NCBI GenBank assembly: GCA_002692325.1
Contig: NZJU01000008.1
Span: 1-9,197 of the forward strand
Length of the DNA stretch: 9,197 nt
Reading direction: 5' to 3'
Origin: Candidatus Pelagibacter sp.
GTDB taxonomy: Bacteria; Pseudomonadota; Alphaproteobacteria; Pelagibacterales; Pelagibacteraceae
How positions within the stretch are numbered: position 1 is the first letter of the stretch; every line of letters begins with the position of its first letter. The notes under the pieces were generated by a model. It saw only the letters and a list, made by a program, of their open reading frames with translations, made no database searches and was not told where the DNA came from. A program made the translations under genes and the position numbers. Shown one piece after another: positions 1-6,877 of this stretch.

Positions 1-943
1 GATGGGCACTGGTGAAGCACAAGGTGAAGGTAGAGCAATTGCAGCTGCTGAAGCAGCTATTGCAAACCCATTAATTGACGATGTGTCCCTTAAAGGTTCT
101 AAAGGTCTAATAATTAATATTACTGGTGGCAAAGACATAACATTGTACGAAGTTGATGAGGCAGCAAATAGAATCAAACAAGAAATTGATGAAGAAGCAA
201 ACATTATCTATGGCACTACTTGTGATGATAGACTTGAGGGCGTTGTAAGAGTTAGCATTGTAGCTACTGGTATTGATGCAAATAATAATTCATCAGCTAA
301 ACCAATAGAAAACTTTGCTCCTATTAATATTAATAATGAAATTTATAAGCAAGATATAGTAAATCCTGAAACATTGGTTGAAAAATCAATTTTAGAAGAA
401 GATAATATACAACGGGAAGATATATCAAGTAATGAAAATATTGAGATAACTGATAATGAAATTGAAGATAGTGCTAATATTTCAAATTTTGATGATAAAG
501 CAAAAATTGATCAAATGGAGACTTCAAGTTTACAAGAAAATTTCGATGTTAAAGTATTTGAGCACGAAGAAAATTCAGAAACTCTAAATCAATCTATCTC
601 TGAAAATCTTCTTGAGGAAGTTTCAAGTACATCTTTGGATGTTGATAAGCCAAATGAAACAAGTGTTAGAAGATTGAGCTTATTTGATACTCTTTCTACT
701 GAAAATAAATCTGAAGATGTTGCTTCAGAAAATGAGCCTCTAGCAAAGACTGAGCCTGTTTTTGCATCTTCAGAAGAAAAGATCGAAGAAAATCAACCTG
801 AAGAAAATAATTTAAGCACTGATGAAAAAGAGGAGTTTAGCGCTGAAGAGAATGTGTCTTCTGAAATTGAAGATGAATTTAATCAGGAAACCGAGGAAGA
901 ACTCTTAGATATACCGACATTTCTAAGGAGACAGGCAAATTAA
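1..943 (+). CDS. ftsZ: Cell division protein FtsZ, C-terminal part (5' end outside window)
   Basis: FtsZ is the tubulin-like GTPase that polymerises into the cytoplasmic Z-ring at the division site. Only the C-terminal portion is present. The first visible residues, [12 protein letters not shown], match the conserved internal M-G-[TS]-G-x-A stretch near the middle of FtsZ, so this Met is internal and the gene begins upstream. Residues 1-92 of the visible part form the C-terminal globular subdomain ([14 protein letters not shown] at about 35-48, [12 protein letters not shown] at 81-92). Residues about 95-300 are a long, low-complexity linker rich in Glu, Asp, Asn and Ser. The protein ends in [13 protein letters not shown], the C-terminal peptide that binds FtsA and other partners, in its alphaproteobacterial form. 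Long linkers are known in this class (Caulobacter), whereas E. coli has about 50 residues. It lies upstream of lpxC, as at the end of many dcw clusters. Confidence 0.97.
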   Translation, partial: MGTGEAQGEGRAIAAAEAAIANPLIDDVSLKGSKGLIINITGGKDITLYEVDEAANRIKQEIDEEANIIYGTTCDDRLEGVVRVSIVATGIDANNNSSAKPIENFAPININNEIYKQDIVNPETLVEKSILEEDNIQREDISSNENIEITDNEIEDSANISNFDDKAKIDQMETSSLQENFDVKVFEHEENSETLNQSISENLLEEVSSTSLDVDKPNETSVRRLSLFDTLSTENKSEDVASENEPLAKTEPVFASSEEKIEENQPEENNLSTDEKEEFSAEENVSSEIEDEFNQETEEELLDIPTFLRRQAN

Positions 944-1013
944 TATCAAAAATATTTTTTGCAATATTTTGAAATATTAGGTTAGTTGTTAAGATCGCTA
1001 AAAATATGTATTG
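944..1013. other. AT-rich ftsZ-lpxC spacer with a small inverted repeat
   Basis: This non-coding spacer contains a perfect 7-bp inverted repeat, AATATTT-TG-AAATATT (963-978), made only of A/T pairs in its arms. No U-tract follows it directly, so it is not a convincing terminator. A promoter for lpxC could lie here (for example around CTAAAAATATG near 999-1009), but no clear -35/-10 pair stands out. Confidence 0.3.
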
Positions 1014-1043
1014 AAAAAAGTGTTGGAAACAGCACTTTTTTTT
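1014..1043 (+). terminator. Rho-independent terminator after ftsZ, abutting the lpxC start
   Basis: The stem GTGTTG (1020-1025) pairs with CAGCAC (1030-1035) around a GAAA tetraloop (1026-1029), with one U-G wobble. It is extended by the run of A before it (1014-1019) pairing with the first of eight T (1036-1043). This is a textbook intrinsic terminator on the plus strand with a stable GNRA loop. It ends only four bases before the lpxC ATG at 1048, so it occupies the position where a ribosome binding site would normally lie. Confidence 0.9.
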
Positions 1044-1047
1044 AAAA

Positions 1048-1920
1048 ATGATAGACATATCAAATAAATTTAATACTCAACAAACAATAGCTGAGCCATT
1101 ATCTATTAACGGAATAGGATTGCATTCAGGAGTAAATGTATCTATGAAATTATATCCCGCCGAAGCTGATTATGGAATAAAGTTTATAAGAAAAGATCTT
1201 AGTAAAAATAATATAATTGAGGCATTATGGTCAAATGTAACCAATACAAAATTAAGTACAACAATAAGTAATCAAAGCGGAGCAAGTGTCTCAACTATTG
1301 AGCATTTAATGAGTGCTTTGTCTGGATTACATATAGATAATATTAAAATTGAAATTGATGGACCAGAAGTACCAATAATGGATGGAAGTTCAATAAAGTT
1401 TGTTGATCTTATAGATCAAACTTCTACTTACAGTTTAAATAAAAGAAGAAAAATTTTAAAAGTAAAAAAAAATATTAAGGTAAAAAATAATGATTCATCA
1501 GTTGAATTAAAACCAAATAATCAATTTTCTATTGATTTTGAAATCGATTTTCCTAGCAAATTAATTAGTAAACAAAGTTGTCAACTACAATTAGTAAATG
1601 GAAATTATAAAACTGATATTGCCTCAGCACGTACTTTTGGATTTGAAAGAGATGTAGATATGCTAAGATCAAACGGTTTGGCACTTGGTGGTTCTTTGGA
1701 TAATGCAGTTGTCGTTGGAGAAAGTAAAATACTTAATTCAGGTGGTTTGCGTTTTAAGGATGAGTTTGTGAGACATAAAATTCTTGATTCAATTGGGGAT
1801 TTGTATTTAGCAGGTGCTCCAATACAAGGCTATTTTTTTGGAAATAAATCTGGCCATCATTTAAATAATTTACTATTAAAATCTTTGTTTTCTAATAAAA
1901 ATAATTACGAATATATTTAA
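1048..1920 (+). CDS. lpxC: UDP-3-O-acyl-N-acetylglucosamine deacetylase LpxC
   Basis: LpxC is the zinc-dependent cytoplasmic enzyme that removes the acetyl group from UDP-3-O-acyl-GlcNAc, the committed step of lipid A synthesis. The 290-residue protein is close to the family's usual ~300. The N-terminal GIGLHSG motif is at residues 22-28. Zinc ligands by family alignment are H86 (STIEHL), H243 and D247 (VRHKILDSIGDL), and the catalytic His is H270 in SGHHLNN. The conserved ARTFGF segment is at 194-199. The start at 1048 is the only Met before the conserved core; reading upstream in frame gives no start before a stop at 1012. No Shine-Dalgarno sequence is possible, because the ftsZ terminator U-tract ends at 1043. 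Its TAA stop directly touches the stop of the convergent fumC. Confidence 0.97.
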   Translation: MIDISNKFNTQQTIAEPLSINGIGLHSGVNVSMKLYPAEADYGIKFIRKDLSKNNIIEALWSNVTNTKLSTTISNQSGASVSTIEHLMSALSGLHIDNIKIEIDGPEVPIMDGSSIKFVDLIDQTSTYSLNKRRKILKVKKNIKVKNNDSSVELKPNNQFSIDFEIDFPSKLISKQSCQLQLVNGNYKTDIASARTFGFERDVDMLRSNGLALGGSLDNAVVVGESKILNSGGLRFKDEFVRHKILDSIGDLYLAGAPIQGYFFGNKSGHHLNNLLLKSLFSNKNNYEYI

Positions 1921-1925
1921 TTAAA
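1916..1925. other. Abutting stop codons of lpxC and fumC in a 10-bp palindrome
   Basis: The sequence TTTAATTAAA is a perfect palindrome. It holds the lpxC TAA (1918-1920) on the plus strand and the fumC TAA (1923-1921) on the minus strand, with no base between the two genes. No hairpin terminator is seen for either gene, so opposing transcripts probably overlap. Confidence 0.6.
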
Positions 1926-3306
1926 TCATTTTTTTTGGATCAACAATTTTATCAAAATCTTTTTCTGAAATTAATTTCAATTTTAATGCCGCTTTCTTAA
2001 GTGTCAAATTCTCAGTAAAGGCTTTTTTTGCAATTTTTGCTGCATTGTCATATCCAATACTTTTGTTTAAGGCAGTAACAAGCATTAAAGAATTATTTAA
2101 ATGATTATCAATAATTTCTTTGTTTGCTTTTAATCCTTGTAGACAATTATTATTAAAACTTTTAATTCCATCGCTTAGTAGGTTTAATGACTGAATAATG
2201 TTGAAAGCTATAACTGGCTTATATGTATTGAGTTGAAAATGACCATTTGAACCAGCAAGATCTACAGTTGTACTGTTTCCTATTACTTGAACACATACCA
2301 TACTTAAAGCTTCAATTTGAGTTGGGTTTACTTTTCCAGGCATAATTGACGATCCAGGTTCATTAACTGGTAAAATCAATTCTCCTAAACCAGATCTTGG
2401 TCCAGATGCTAAAAATCTAATATCATTTATAATTTTTAATAATGATATTGATAAAGTTTTTAAGGAATTTGAAAAATTTACCAATGAGTCATGGGATGAT
2501 AAAGCCTCAAATTTATTTTGTGCAGGTTTGTAATTGTCTTTAGTGAGTTTATTTAAATATTTGCAAAATACTTTATCAAATTTATTTGGTGCATTAATTC
2601 CAGAACCTACTGCAGTTCCACCTTGAGCAAGATATTTTAATTCTGATTGTGAAATTTCAATTCTTTTTAAACAAGCTTGTAGTTGTGTGCAAAATGCAGA
2701 AAATTCATCACCTAAAGTAATAGGTGTTGCATCTTGTGTATGCGTTCTACCTATTTTAATTATTCTTTTAAATACTCTGATTTTATTTTGAAATTCTTTT
2801 ATTAAATTTTTAAGATTTGGAATTAAATTTTTAATACATAATTCATTTATTGCTATATGCATTATTGTTGGAAAAGTATCATTTGATGATTGAGATAAAT
2901 TTACATGATCATTTGGATGGATCGGATCTTTACTTCCAATCTTTCCTTTCAATTTTTTAATAATATAATTACTTATTACTTCGTTTGCATTCATATTTGT
3001 TTGAGTGCCAGATCCAGTTTGCCATACTACTAATGGAAATTCATCAATAAGTTTTAAATTAATTATATCATTACAAGCATTTATAATTAATGATCCTAAA
3101 TTTTTATTTAAAGCACCAAGTTCTATATTTGCTTCTGCAGCTGCTTTCTTTTGTTGACCTAATGCAACTATTAATTCAGTTGGTATTTTTTCACTACCAA
3201 TTTTAAAATTCTCCAAGGATCTTTGAGTTTGCGCACCCCAAAGTTTATTAATATCAATTTTTTTTGAACCTATGCTATCAAATTCTATTCTTTTTTTATT
3301 ATTCAT
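1921..3306 (-). CDS. fumC: Class II fumarate hydratase FumC
   Basis: This is the iron-independent fumarase that interconverts fumarate and L-malate in the TCA cycle; the family forms cytosolic homotetramers. The protein has 461 residues, the expected length (E. coli FumC is about 467). Diagnostic segments appear in order: SGTQTNMNANEVISN (99-113), SSNDTFPT (140-147), GRTHTQDATPITLG (186-199) with catalytic H189, and the fumarase/aspartase signature GSSIMPGKVNPTQ (318-330) with catalytic loop serine S319. GSSIMPGKVNPTQ and the TQTNMN context favour fumarase over aspartase or argininosuccinate lyase. It is divergent from gpmA across 41 bp and convergent with lpxC with no spacing. No Shine-Dalgarno sequence precedes the ATG at 3306. 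Confidence 0.97.
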   Translation of the reverse strand: MNNKKRIEFDSIGSKKIDINKLWGAQTQRSLENFKIGSEKIPTELIVALGQQKKAAAEANIELGALNKNLGSLIINACNDIINLKLIDEFPLVVWQTGSGTQTNMNANEVISNYIIKKLKGKIGSKDPIHPNDHVNLSQSSNDTFPTIMHIAINELCIKNLIPNLKNLIKEFQNKIRVFKRIIKIGRTHTQDATPITLGDEFSAFCTQLQACLKRIEISQSELKYLAQGGTAVGSGINAPNKFDKVFCKYLNKLTKDNYKPAQNKFEALSSHDSLVNFSNSLKTLSISLLKIINDIRFLASGPRSGLGELILPVNEPGSSIMPGKVNPTQIEALSMVCVQVIGNSTTVDLAGSNGHFQLNTYKPVIAFNIIQSLNLLSDGIKSFNNNCLQGLKANKEIIDNHLNNSLMLVTALNKSIGYDNAAKIAKKAFTENLTLKKAALKLKLISEKDFDKIVDPKKMI

Positions 3307-3347
3307 TATTTATTAACAAATTTATTATAACATATTATATAAGACTT
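3307..3347. promoter_or_regulatory. Divergent promoter region between fumC and gpmA
   Basis: This 41-bp spacer must serve two divergent genes. On the minus strand TATAAT occurs at 3339-3334 and 3329-3324. On the plus strand TATTAT (5 of 6 to consensus) occurs at 3323-3328 and 3333-3338. Because the spacer is so short, any -35 elements would fall inside or near the opposite gene's start. The region is almost pure A/T, so the individual boxes are weak evidence. Confidence 0.4.
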
Positions 3348-3977
3348 ATGAATAAACTTGTTTTGCTCAGACATGGACAAAGTCAGTGGAATTTAGAAAA
3401 CAAATTTACTGGTTGGATGGATGTTCCATTAACTGAAAAAGGGATTAATGAAGCAAATAATGCAGGACTTTTATTGAAAAAAAATAATATAAAAATTGAT
3501 AAAATATTTAGTAGCGTTCTTATCAGAGCAAATAAAACTGCAGAAATTGCAATAAAAGCATCAGAAATAGAAAATTTGTATAAAAATGGAATTCTCATTT
3601 ACGAAAAAGATCAAAGACTCAATGAGAGAGATTATGGCGATTTAGTTGGTTTAAACAAAGCTGAAACTGCAGATAAATTTGGAAAAGAACAAGTCCATAT
3701 ATGGAGAAGATCTTATGATACACCACCTCCTAATGGTGAAAGTCTAAAGGACGTAGTTGATCGAGTTTCCCCATATTTCACTGAAAAGATTGAACCACAT
3801 ATCTTAAACAAAAAAAATGTTTTAATTGCAGCCCATGGAAATTCTTTAAGAGCAATAATGATTAAAGTTGGTATGTATAAACCTGAGGAAATATCTTCTA
3901 TAGAACTACCAACTGGAAGCCCATTGTGCCTAGAATATGATAATGGTCTATTAAATAAATATTATTATTTAGATTAA
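3348..3977 (+). CDS. gpmA: 2,3-bisphosphoglycerate-dependent phosphoglycerate mutase
   Basis: This cytosolic glycolytic/gluconeogenic enzyme interconverts 3- and 2-phosphoglycerate through a phosphohistidine. With the start at 3348 the protein has 209 residues and opens MNKLVLLRHGQSQWN. The phosphohistidine-mutase motif LLRHG gives catalytic H9, followed by FTGWMDVPLTEKG (20-32). The acid/base Glu is E93 in RLNERDYGDL, and the second active-site His is H163 in AAHGNSLRA. An open frame continues upstream to 3264, but those extra 28 residues are hydrophobic, overlap fumC's 5' end and are absent from the family, so 3348 is preferred. It is shorter than the ~250-residue enterobacterial form because the C-terminal region is reduced, a form I recall as common in alphaproteobacteria. 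The 3' end overlaps the convergent sspB-like gene by 4 bp. Confidence 0.95.
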   Translation: MNKLVLLRHGQSQWNLENKFTGWMDVPLTEKGINEANNAGLLLKKNNIKIDKIFSSVLIRANKTAEIAIKASEIENLYKNGILIYEKDQRLNERDYGDLVGLNKAETADKFGKEQVHIWRRSYDTPPPNGESLKDVVDRVSPYFTEKIEPHILNKKNVLIAAHGNSLRAIMIKVGMYKPEEISSIELPTGSPLCLEYDNGLLNKYYYLD

Positions 3978-4003
3978 TTTTTTTTAAAATTTGAAAAATT
4001 AAT
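3973..4003. repeat. Inverted repeat across the overlapping gpmA/sspB stops, possible bidirectional terminator
   Basis: ATTAATTTTT (3973-3982) and AAAAATTAAT (3994-4003) form a perfect 10-bp inverted repeat with an 11-nt spacer. It covers the overlapping stop codons and the last codons of the sspB-like gene. T-runs lie on both strands, as in a bidirectional terminator, but the stem is all A/T and would be weak, so this could be compositional chance. Confidence 0.35.
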
Positions 4004-4405
4004 TACATTATCTTTCTTTTGCTTTTTATTATCTAATTTTTTATTCTTATTTTTTTGAATTTTATTTTTTTGTAAAATTAATCCAAAATTAGCTGAAGGA
4101 TCTGCAAATGATATAATTGAATCATACTTTATTTTAAGGTTTGATCTAATATTACTAAACGAAAGAGTTACAGAAAAATCATTATTGTTTAGTACAAGAT
4201 CATAATATTCATACTGAATTACTATTGTCATTTCTTCAGGATATTTTTTTTTTATCCAATCAGGTAAATCATTATTTTTATAATTCGTATAAAAAGTAAT
4301 ATATAAATGATTATCATTTATTAATCTATTATCTCTAATATTTTTCAAAATATCTTTTAGAACATTTATCATATTTTTATTTAATATTTTTTGATATTCA
4401 ATCAT
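3974..4405 (-). CDS. sspB: SspB-family ClpXP adaptor (alphaproteobacterial SspB type)
   Basis: SspB dimers bind ssrA-tagged peptides and tether them to ClpX, speeding degradation by the cytoplasmic ClpXP protease. The 143-residue protein matches the alphaproteobacterial SspB pattern from memory: an N-terminal helix (MIEYQKILNKNMINVLKDIL), HLYITFYT (33-40), YPEEMTIVIQYEYYDL (55-70), FSVTLSFSNI (77-86) and SFADPSANFGL (99-109). A flexible Lys/Asn-rich linker (about 112-132) leads to the terminal NVINFSNFKKN. That segment sits where alphaproteobacterial SspB carries a V-x-x-[LF]-[DS]-x-F-[RK]-K ClpX-docking peptide. The family assignment is strong; the docking-peptide assignment is inference. 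The gene is convergent with gpmA (4-bp overlap) and divergent from the cytochrome gene. The ssrA tag RNA is encoded about 4.5 kb away in this window. Confidence 0.88.
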   Translation of the reverse strand: MIEYQKILNKNMINVLKDILKNIRDNRLINDNHLYITFYTNYKNNDLPDWIKKKYPEEMTIVIQYEYYDLVLNNNDFSVTLSFSNIRSNLKIKYDSIISFADPSANFGLILQKNKIQKNKNKKLDNKKQKKDNVINFSNFKKN

Positions 4406-4454
4406 TTGTTTTTTATTGTTTTAACTATAGAATTAAAATATTATATTAAAATTT
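4406..4454. promoter_or_regulatory. Divergent promoter region, sspB-like / cytochrome b561
   Basis: This 49-bp AT-rich spacer separates two divergent start codons and must contain their promoters unless these lie within the genes. TATTATATTAAAA at about 4439-4451 offers -10-like hexamers for the plus-strand gene but would put its transcription start almost at the ATG. No Shine-Dalgarno sequence is seen on either side. Confidence 0.3.
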
Positions 4455-4970
4455 ATGAGTCTAGATAAAAATAAATCACAATACAGTATATTAGCGAAAT
4501 TATTTCATTGGGGTTTTGTAATTTTGATTGTTTATGGAGTAGCAAAACAGGTGGAAGATATCAGTCAATTAAAAGATAGTTCTTTTTTTAGATTTGAAAT
4601 TATTTTTGCATTATTTTTTTTATTTCTTTTAATTATACGATTTATTTATATGAAAAAAACTCAAAAATCTTCGATACCAGAGGAAACATCTAAAGTACAA
4701 AAAATCATTGCTAAAATAGTTCATAATGGAATGTATATATTAATGATAGGAACAGTTTTATCTGGAATATTAATTGGATATTTGTTTTGGGTTGGATTTC
4801 AAAATGGTTTTCTTATAAATTTAATTATTAGTATTCATGAATTCATAATAAATTTACTATATTGGTTTATAGGAATTCATATTTTTGCTGCAATATTTCA
4901 TCGTTTTAAAAGGGACGGTGTCTGGAGCTCAATGACTCCTTTTTTTTTAAAAGAAATTGATAAAAATTAA
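4455..4970 (+). CDS. Cytochrome b561 family protein (membrane di-heme cytochrome b)
   Basis: The 171-residue integral membrane protein has the length and layout of the bacterial cytochrome b561 (CybB-like) family, which passes electrons between quinol and other carriers in the inner membrane. Four hydrophobic segments are visible: about 17-34, 46-66, 92-113 and 121-148. Candidate heme-ligand histidines are H18 (KLFHWG, a family hallmark), H90 (VHNGMY), H142 and H149 (IHIFAAIFHRF); H128 (SIHEF) is a further conserved-looking His. The C-terminus, RDGVWSSMTPFF, also fits the family. The physiological partner cannot be read from the sequence. Glycan genes follow 63 bp downstream on the same strand, so co-transcription is possible but not implied by function. 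There is no clear ribosome binding site. Confidence 0.88.
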   Translation: MSLDKNKSQYSILAKLFHWGFVILIVYGVAKQVEDISQLKDSSFFRFEIIFALFFLFLLIIRFIYMKKTQKSSIPEETSKVQKIIAKIVHNGMYILMIGTVLSGILIGYLFWVGFQNGFLINLIISIHEFIINLLYWFIGIHIFAAIFHRFKRDGVWSSMTPFFLKEIDKN

Positions 4971-5033
4971 GTTTTATTTATTAAAATATGAAAAAATTTA
5001 GAATATAGTCTATTTAAAATATTTAATATATTA

Positions 5034-5819
5034 ATGATAAAAATAAATTTACCTAAGAAACAAAGCAATAATTATATTAAAAACTTTTTTTATGAAAAAG
5101 GATTAGATATAATTATTGAAAATTCAAAAAAAAAAATAATTAAAAATCAACCTTTTGCTCCAAATTTAAATGATCTCTATAGATTATATAAACTAATTTT
5201 AATTAACAAGAGGTTAACAATACTTGAATTTGGCTCAGGATGGTCAACTTTAATCTTTAGTTTAGCCATCAGAGAATTAAAAAAAAAATTTTATAAACAG
5301 GCCTCTTCTCTAAAAAGAGAAAATAAGTTTGAATTATTTGTCGTAGAAAATGAGAAAAAATATTTAAAAATTTCTAAAAATAGAATTTGTAATTATAATA
5401 AAATATACAAAATAAAAGATCCAATTAAAATTAATTATAATCTTTCAAATGTGGAAATGACCACCTTTAATGACAGAATATCAATTCAATATAATAGTTT
5501 ACCAACATGTAATCCAGATTTTATTTATTTAGATGCTCCTGATAAACATAGTGTAAAAAAAAGTATAAATGGAATAAGCATTAGACATAATGATATGGTG
5601 CCTATGTCTTGTGATATTTTAAAACTAGAATATTTTTTAAATCCAGGTACAATTATAGTTTGCGATGGTAGAGGCGCAAATGCAAGTTATTTAAAAGATA
5701 ATTTAAAAAGAAAATGGAAGTATATTAACGATCAAGAAAATGATCAGCATATCTTTTGTTTAAAAGATTTAATAATTGGTAAGCATAATAGAGAACATAT
5801 AGAATTTTATCGCTCATGA
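5034..5819 (+). CDS. SAM-dependent methyltransferase-like protein, unknown substrate
   Basis: The 261-residue protein appears to have a class I (Rossmann) methyltransferase core. TILEFGSGWSTLIFS (62-76) resembles the SAM-binding E-x-G-x-G motif I. ELFVVENEKKYL (100-111) gives an acidic residue at the end of strand 2. DFIYLDAPDKHS (162-173) looks like motif IV, and GTIIVCDGRGANASYL (205-220) like the next strand. The N-terminal ~60 residues are basic and probably helical; there is no signal peptide or membrane segment, so it is cytoplasmic. It leads a three-gene same-strand set (53 bp to the deacetylase, then 39 bp to the formyltransferase), suggesting sugar or glycan O-methylation. The catalytic role and substrate are not shown by the sequence. 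The motif match is good, but I do not recognise a named family. Confidence 0.65.
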   Translation: MIKINLPKKQSNNYIKNFFYEKGLDIIIENSKKKIIKNQPFAPNLNDLYRLYKLILINKRLTILEFGSGWSTLIFSLAIRELKKKFYKQASSLKRENKFELFVVENEKKYLKISKNRICNYNKIYKIKDPIKINYNLSNVEMTTFNDRISIQYNSLPTCNPDFIYLDAPDKHSVKKSINGISIRHNDMVPMSCDILKLEYFLNPGTIIVCDGRGANASYLKDNLKRKWKYINDQENDQHIFCLKDLIIGKHNREHIEFYRS

Positions 5820-5872
5820 ATCATAAAACAATCAATTTATAAAGTATTTAAAATTACTTCTTTAGAATAAAG

Positions 5873-6838
5873 ATGGAAATTAATAAAAATCAAAAATTTT
5901 TTCATGGCATAATGTTTCATCATTTTCATGATGAAAAAATACATACAAAGGGACAAGGCTCTATTTCCAAAGATGTTTTTTTAAAAATTATAAAAAATAT
6001 TGGTAAAGAAAATATTTTAGATGCAAATGTTTTTTACGAAAAATTTAATAATAAAAATCTTAAAGAAAATGAAGTTTGTTTAACATTCGATGATGCAATT
6101 AAATCTCAAATTGATATCGCTTTACCAGTCATTGAAGATTTAAACATTAAATGCTTTTTTTTTGTTCAATCAAACGTATTTGATGGTGATGTTGATTATT
6201 TAGAAGTATTTCGATATTTCAGGATGAATTTTTTTCTTAAAGTAAATGATTTCTATAAACTATTCTATGATTTTTTGGATCAAAATGTAGATACATTTTT
6301 TAAAGATCACAGAAACTGGATAAATGCAAAGTTATTAAAATCACCTTACTATTCCATTGATGATGTCAAATTTAGATTAATTAGAGATTTGTATTTAAAT
6401 AAAGATCAATATGAAAATATAATGTTTAAAATAATGAAAGAAAAAAAATTTGATTACAATCAGCATTATTTGAAACTTATATTTGACAAAAGTGATTTAT
6501 TAAAACTTGATAAGTTAGGACATCTTATAGGTTTACATTCACATAATCATCCAACATTAATTGAAAAACTGTCCTATGATAATCAAAAACAAGAATATGA
6601 AAAGTGTTTAAAAATTTTATCAAATATTTTAAAAAATTCTAAAAATAAAATTAAATATATGTCACATCCTTGTGGTAGTTATAATCAAGATACATTAGAT
6701 ATACTAAAAAAGTTAGGCATAGATATGGGTTTTGTACACACAACTAGTATAGATAAATCAAAAGGCATGACCAAAATTAATAATTCTTCACTAGAAATTT
6801 CAAGAAAAAATCATACTAGTTTTATAAAAAATCTTTGA
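5873..6838 (+). CDS. Polysaccharide deacetylase (NodB/CE4-like) family protein
   Basis: The 321-residue protein carries the NodB-homology motifs of metal-dependent CE4 deacetylases, which remove N- or O-acetyl groups from sugars. CLTFDDA (69-75) gives the D73/D74 pair (catalytic base and metal ligand). LHSHNHP (221-227) gives the metal-binding H-S-x-x-H pair H222 and H226. MSHPCGSYN (263-271) occupies the motif 3 position but lacks the usual Arg of R-x-P-x-G. GFVHTT (286-291) may contain the last catalytic His. Motifs 1 and 2 are split by an unusually long, probably helical insertion (about 105-215). No signal peptide is visible, so it may act on a cytoplasmic nucleotide- or lipid-linked sugar rather than on secreted polymer. 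It lies between the methyltransferase-like and formyltransferase genes. Activity is inferred from the metal triad only. Confidence 0.85.
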   Translation: MEINKNQKFFHGIMFHHFHDEKIHTKGQGSISKDVFLKIIKNIGKENILDANVFYEKFNNKNLKENEVCLTFDDAIKSQIDIALPVIEDLNIKCFFFVQSNVFDGDVDYLEVFRYFRMNFFLKVNDFYKLFYDFLDQNVDTFFKDHRNWINAKLLKSPYYSIDDVKFRLIRDLYLNKDQYENIMFKIMKEKKFDYNQHYLKLIFDKSDLLKLDKLGHLIGLHSHNHPTLIEKLSYDNQKQEYEKCLKILSNILKNSKNKIKYMSHPCGSYNQDTLDILKKLGIDMGFVHTTSIDKSKGMTKINNSSLEISRKNHTSFIKNL

Positions 6839-6877
6839 ATAAGAAAGATATGAATATAATTTATTTTTATTTATAAA

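Noticed and set aside
2..4. ATG at the window edge as the start of a 313-residue protein
   Set aside because: The sequence from this Met aligns to the middle of FtsZ, so it is an internal residue of a gene cut by the window edge.
3264..3347. Longer N-terminus for phosphoglycerate mutase
   Set aside because: The extra 28 residues are hydrophobic, overlap fumC's 5' end, and precede a perfect family start (MNKLVLLRHG).
3383..3598. 71-residue open frame antisense to gpmA
   Set aside because: It lies wholly within gpmA, whose conserved active-site motifs fix the real frame; it has no recognisable domain.
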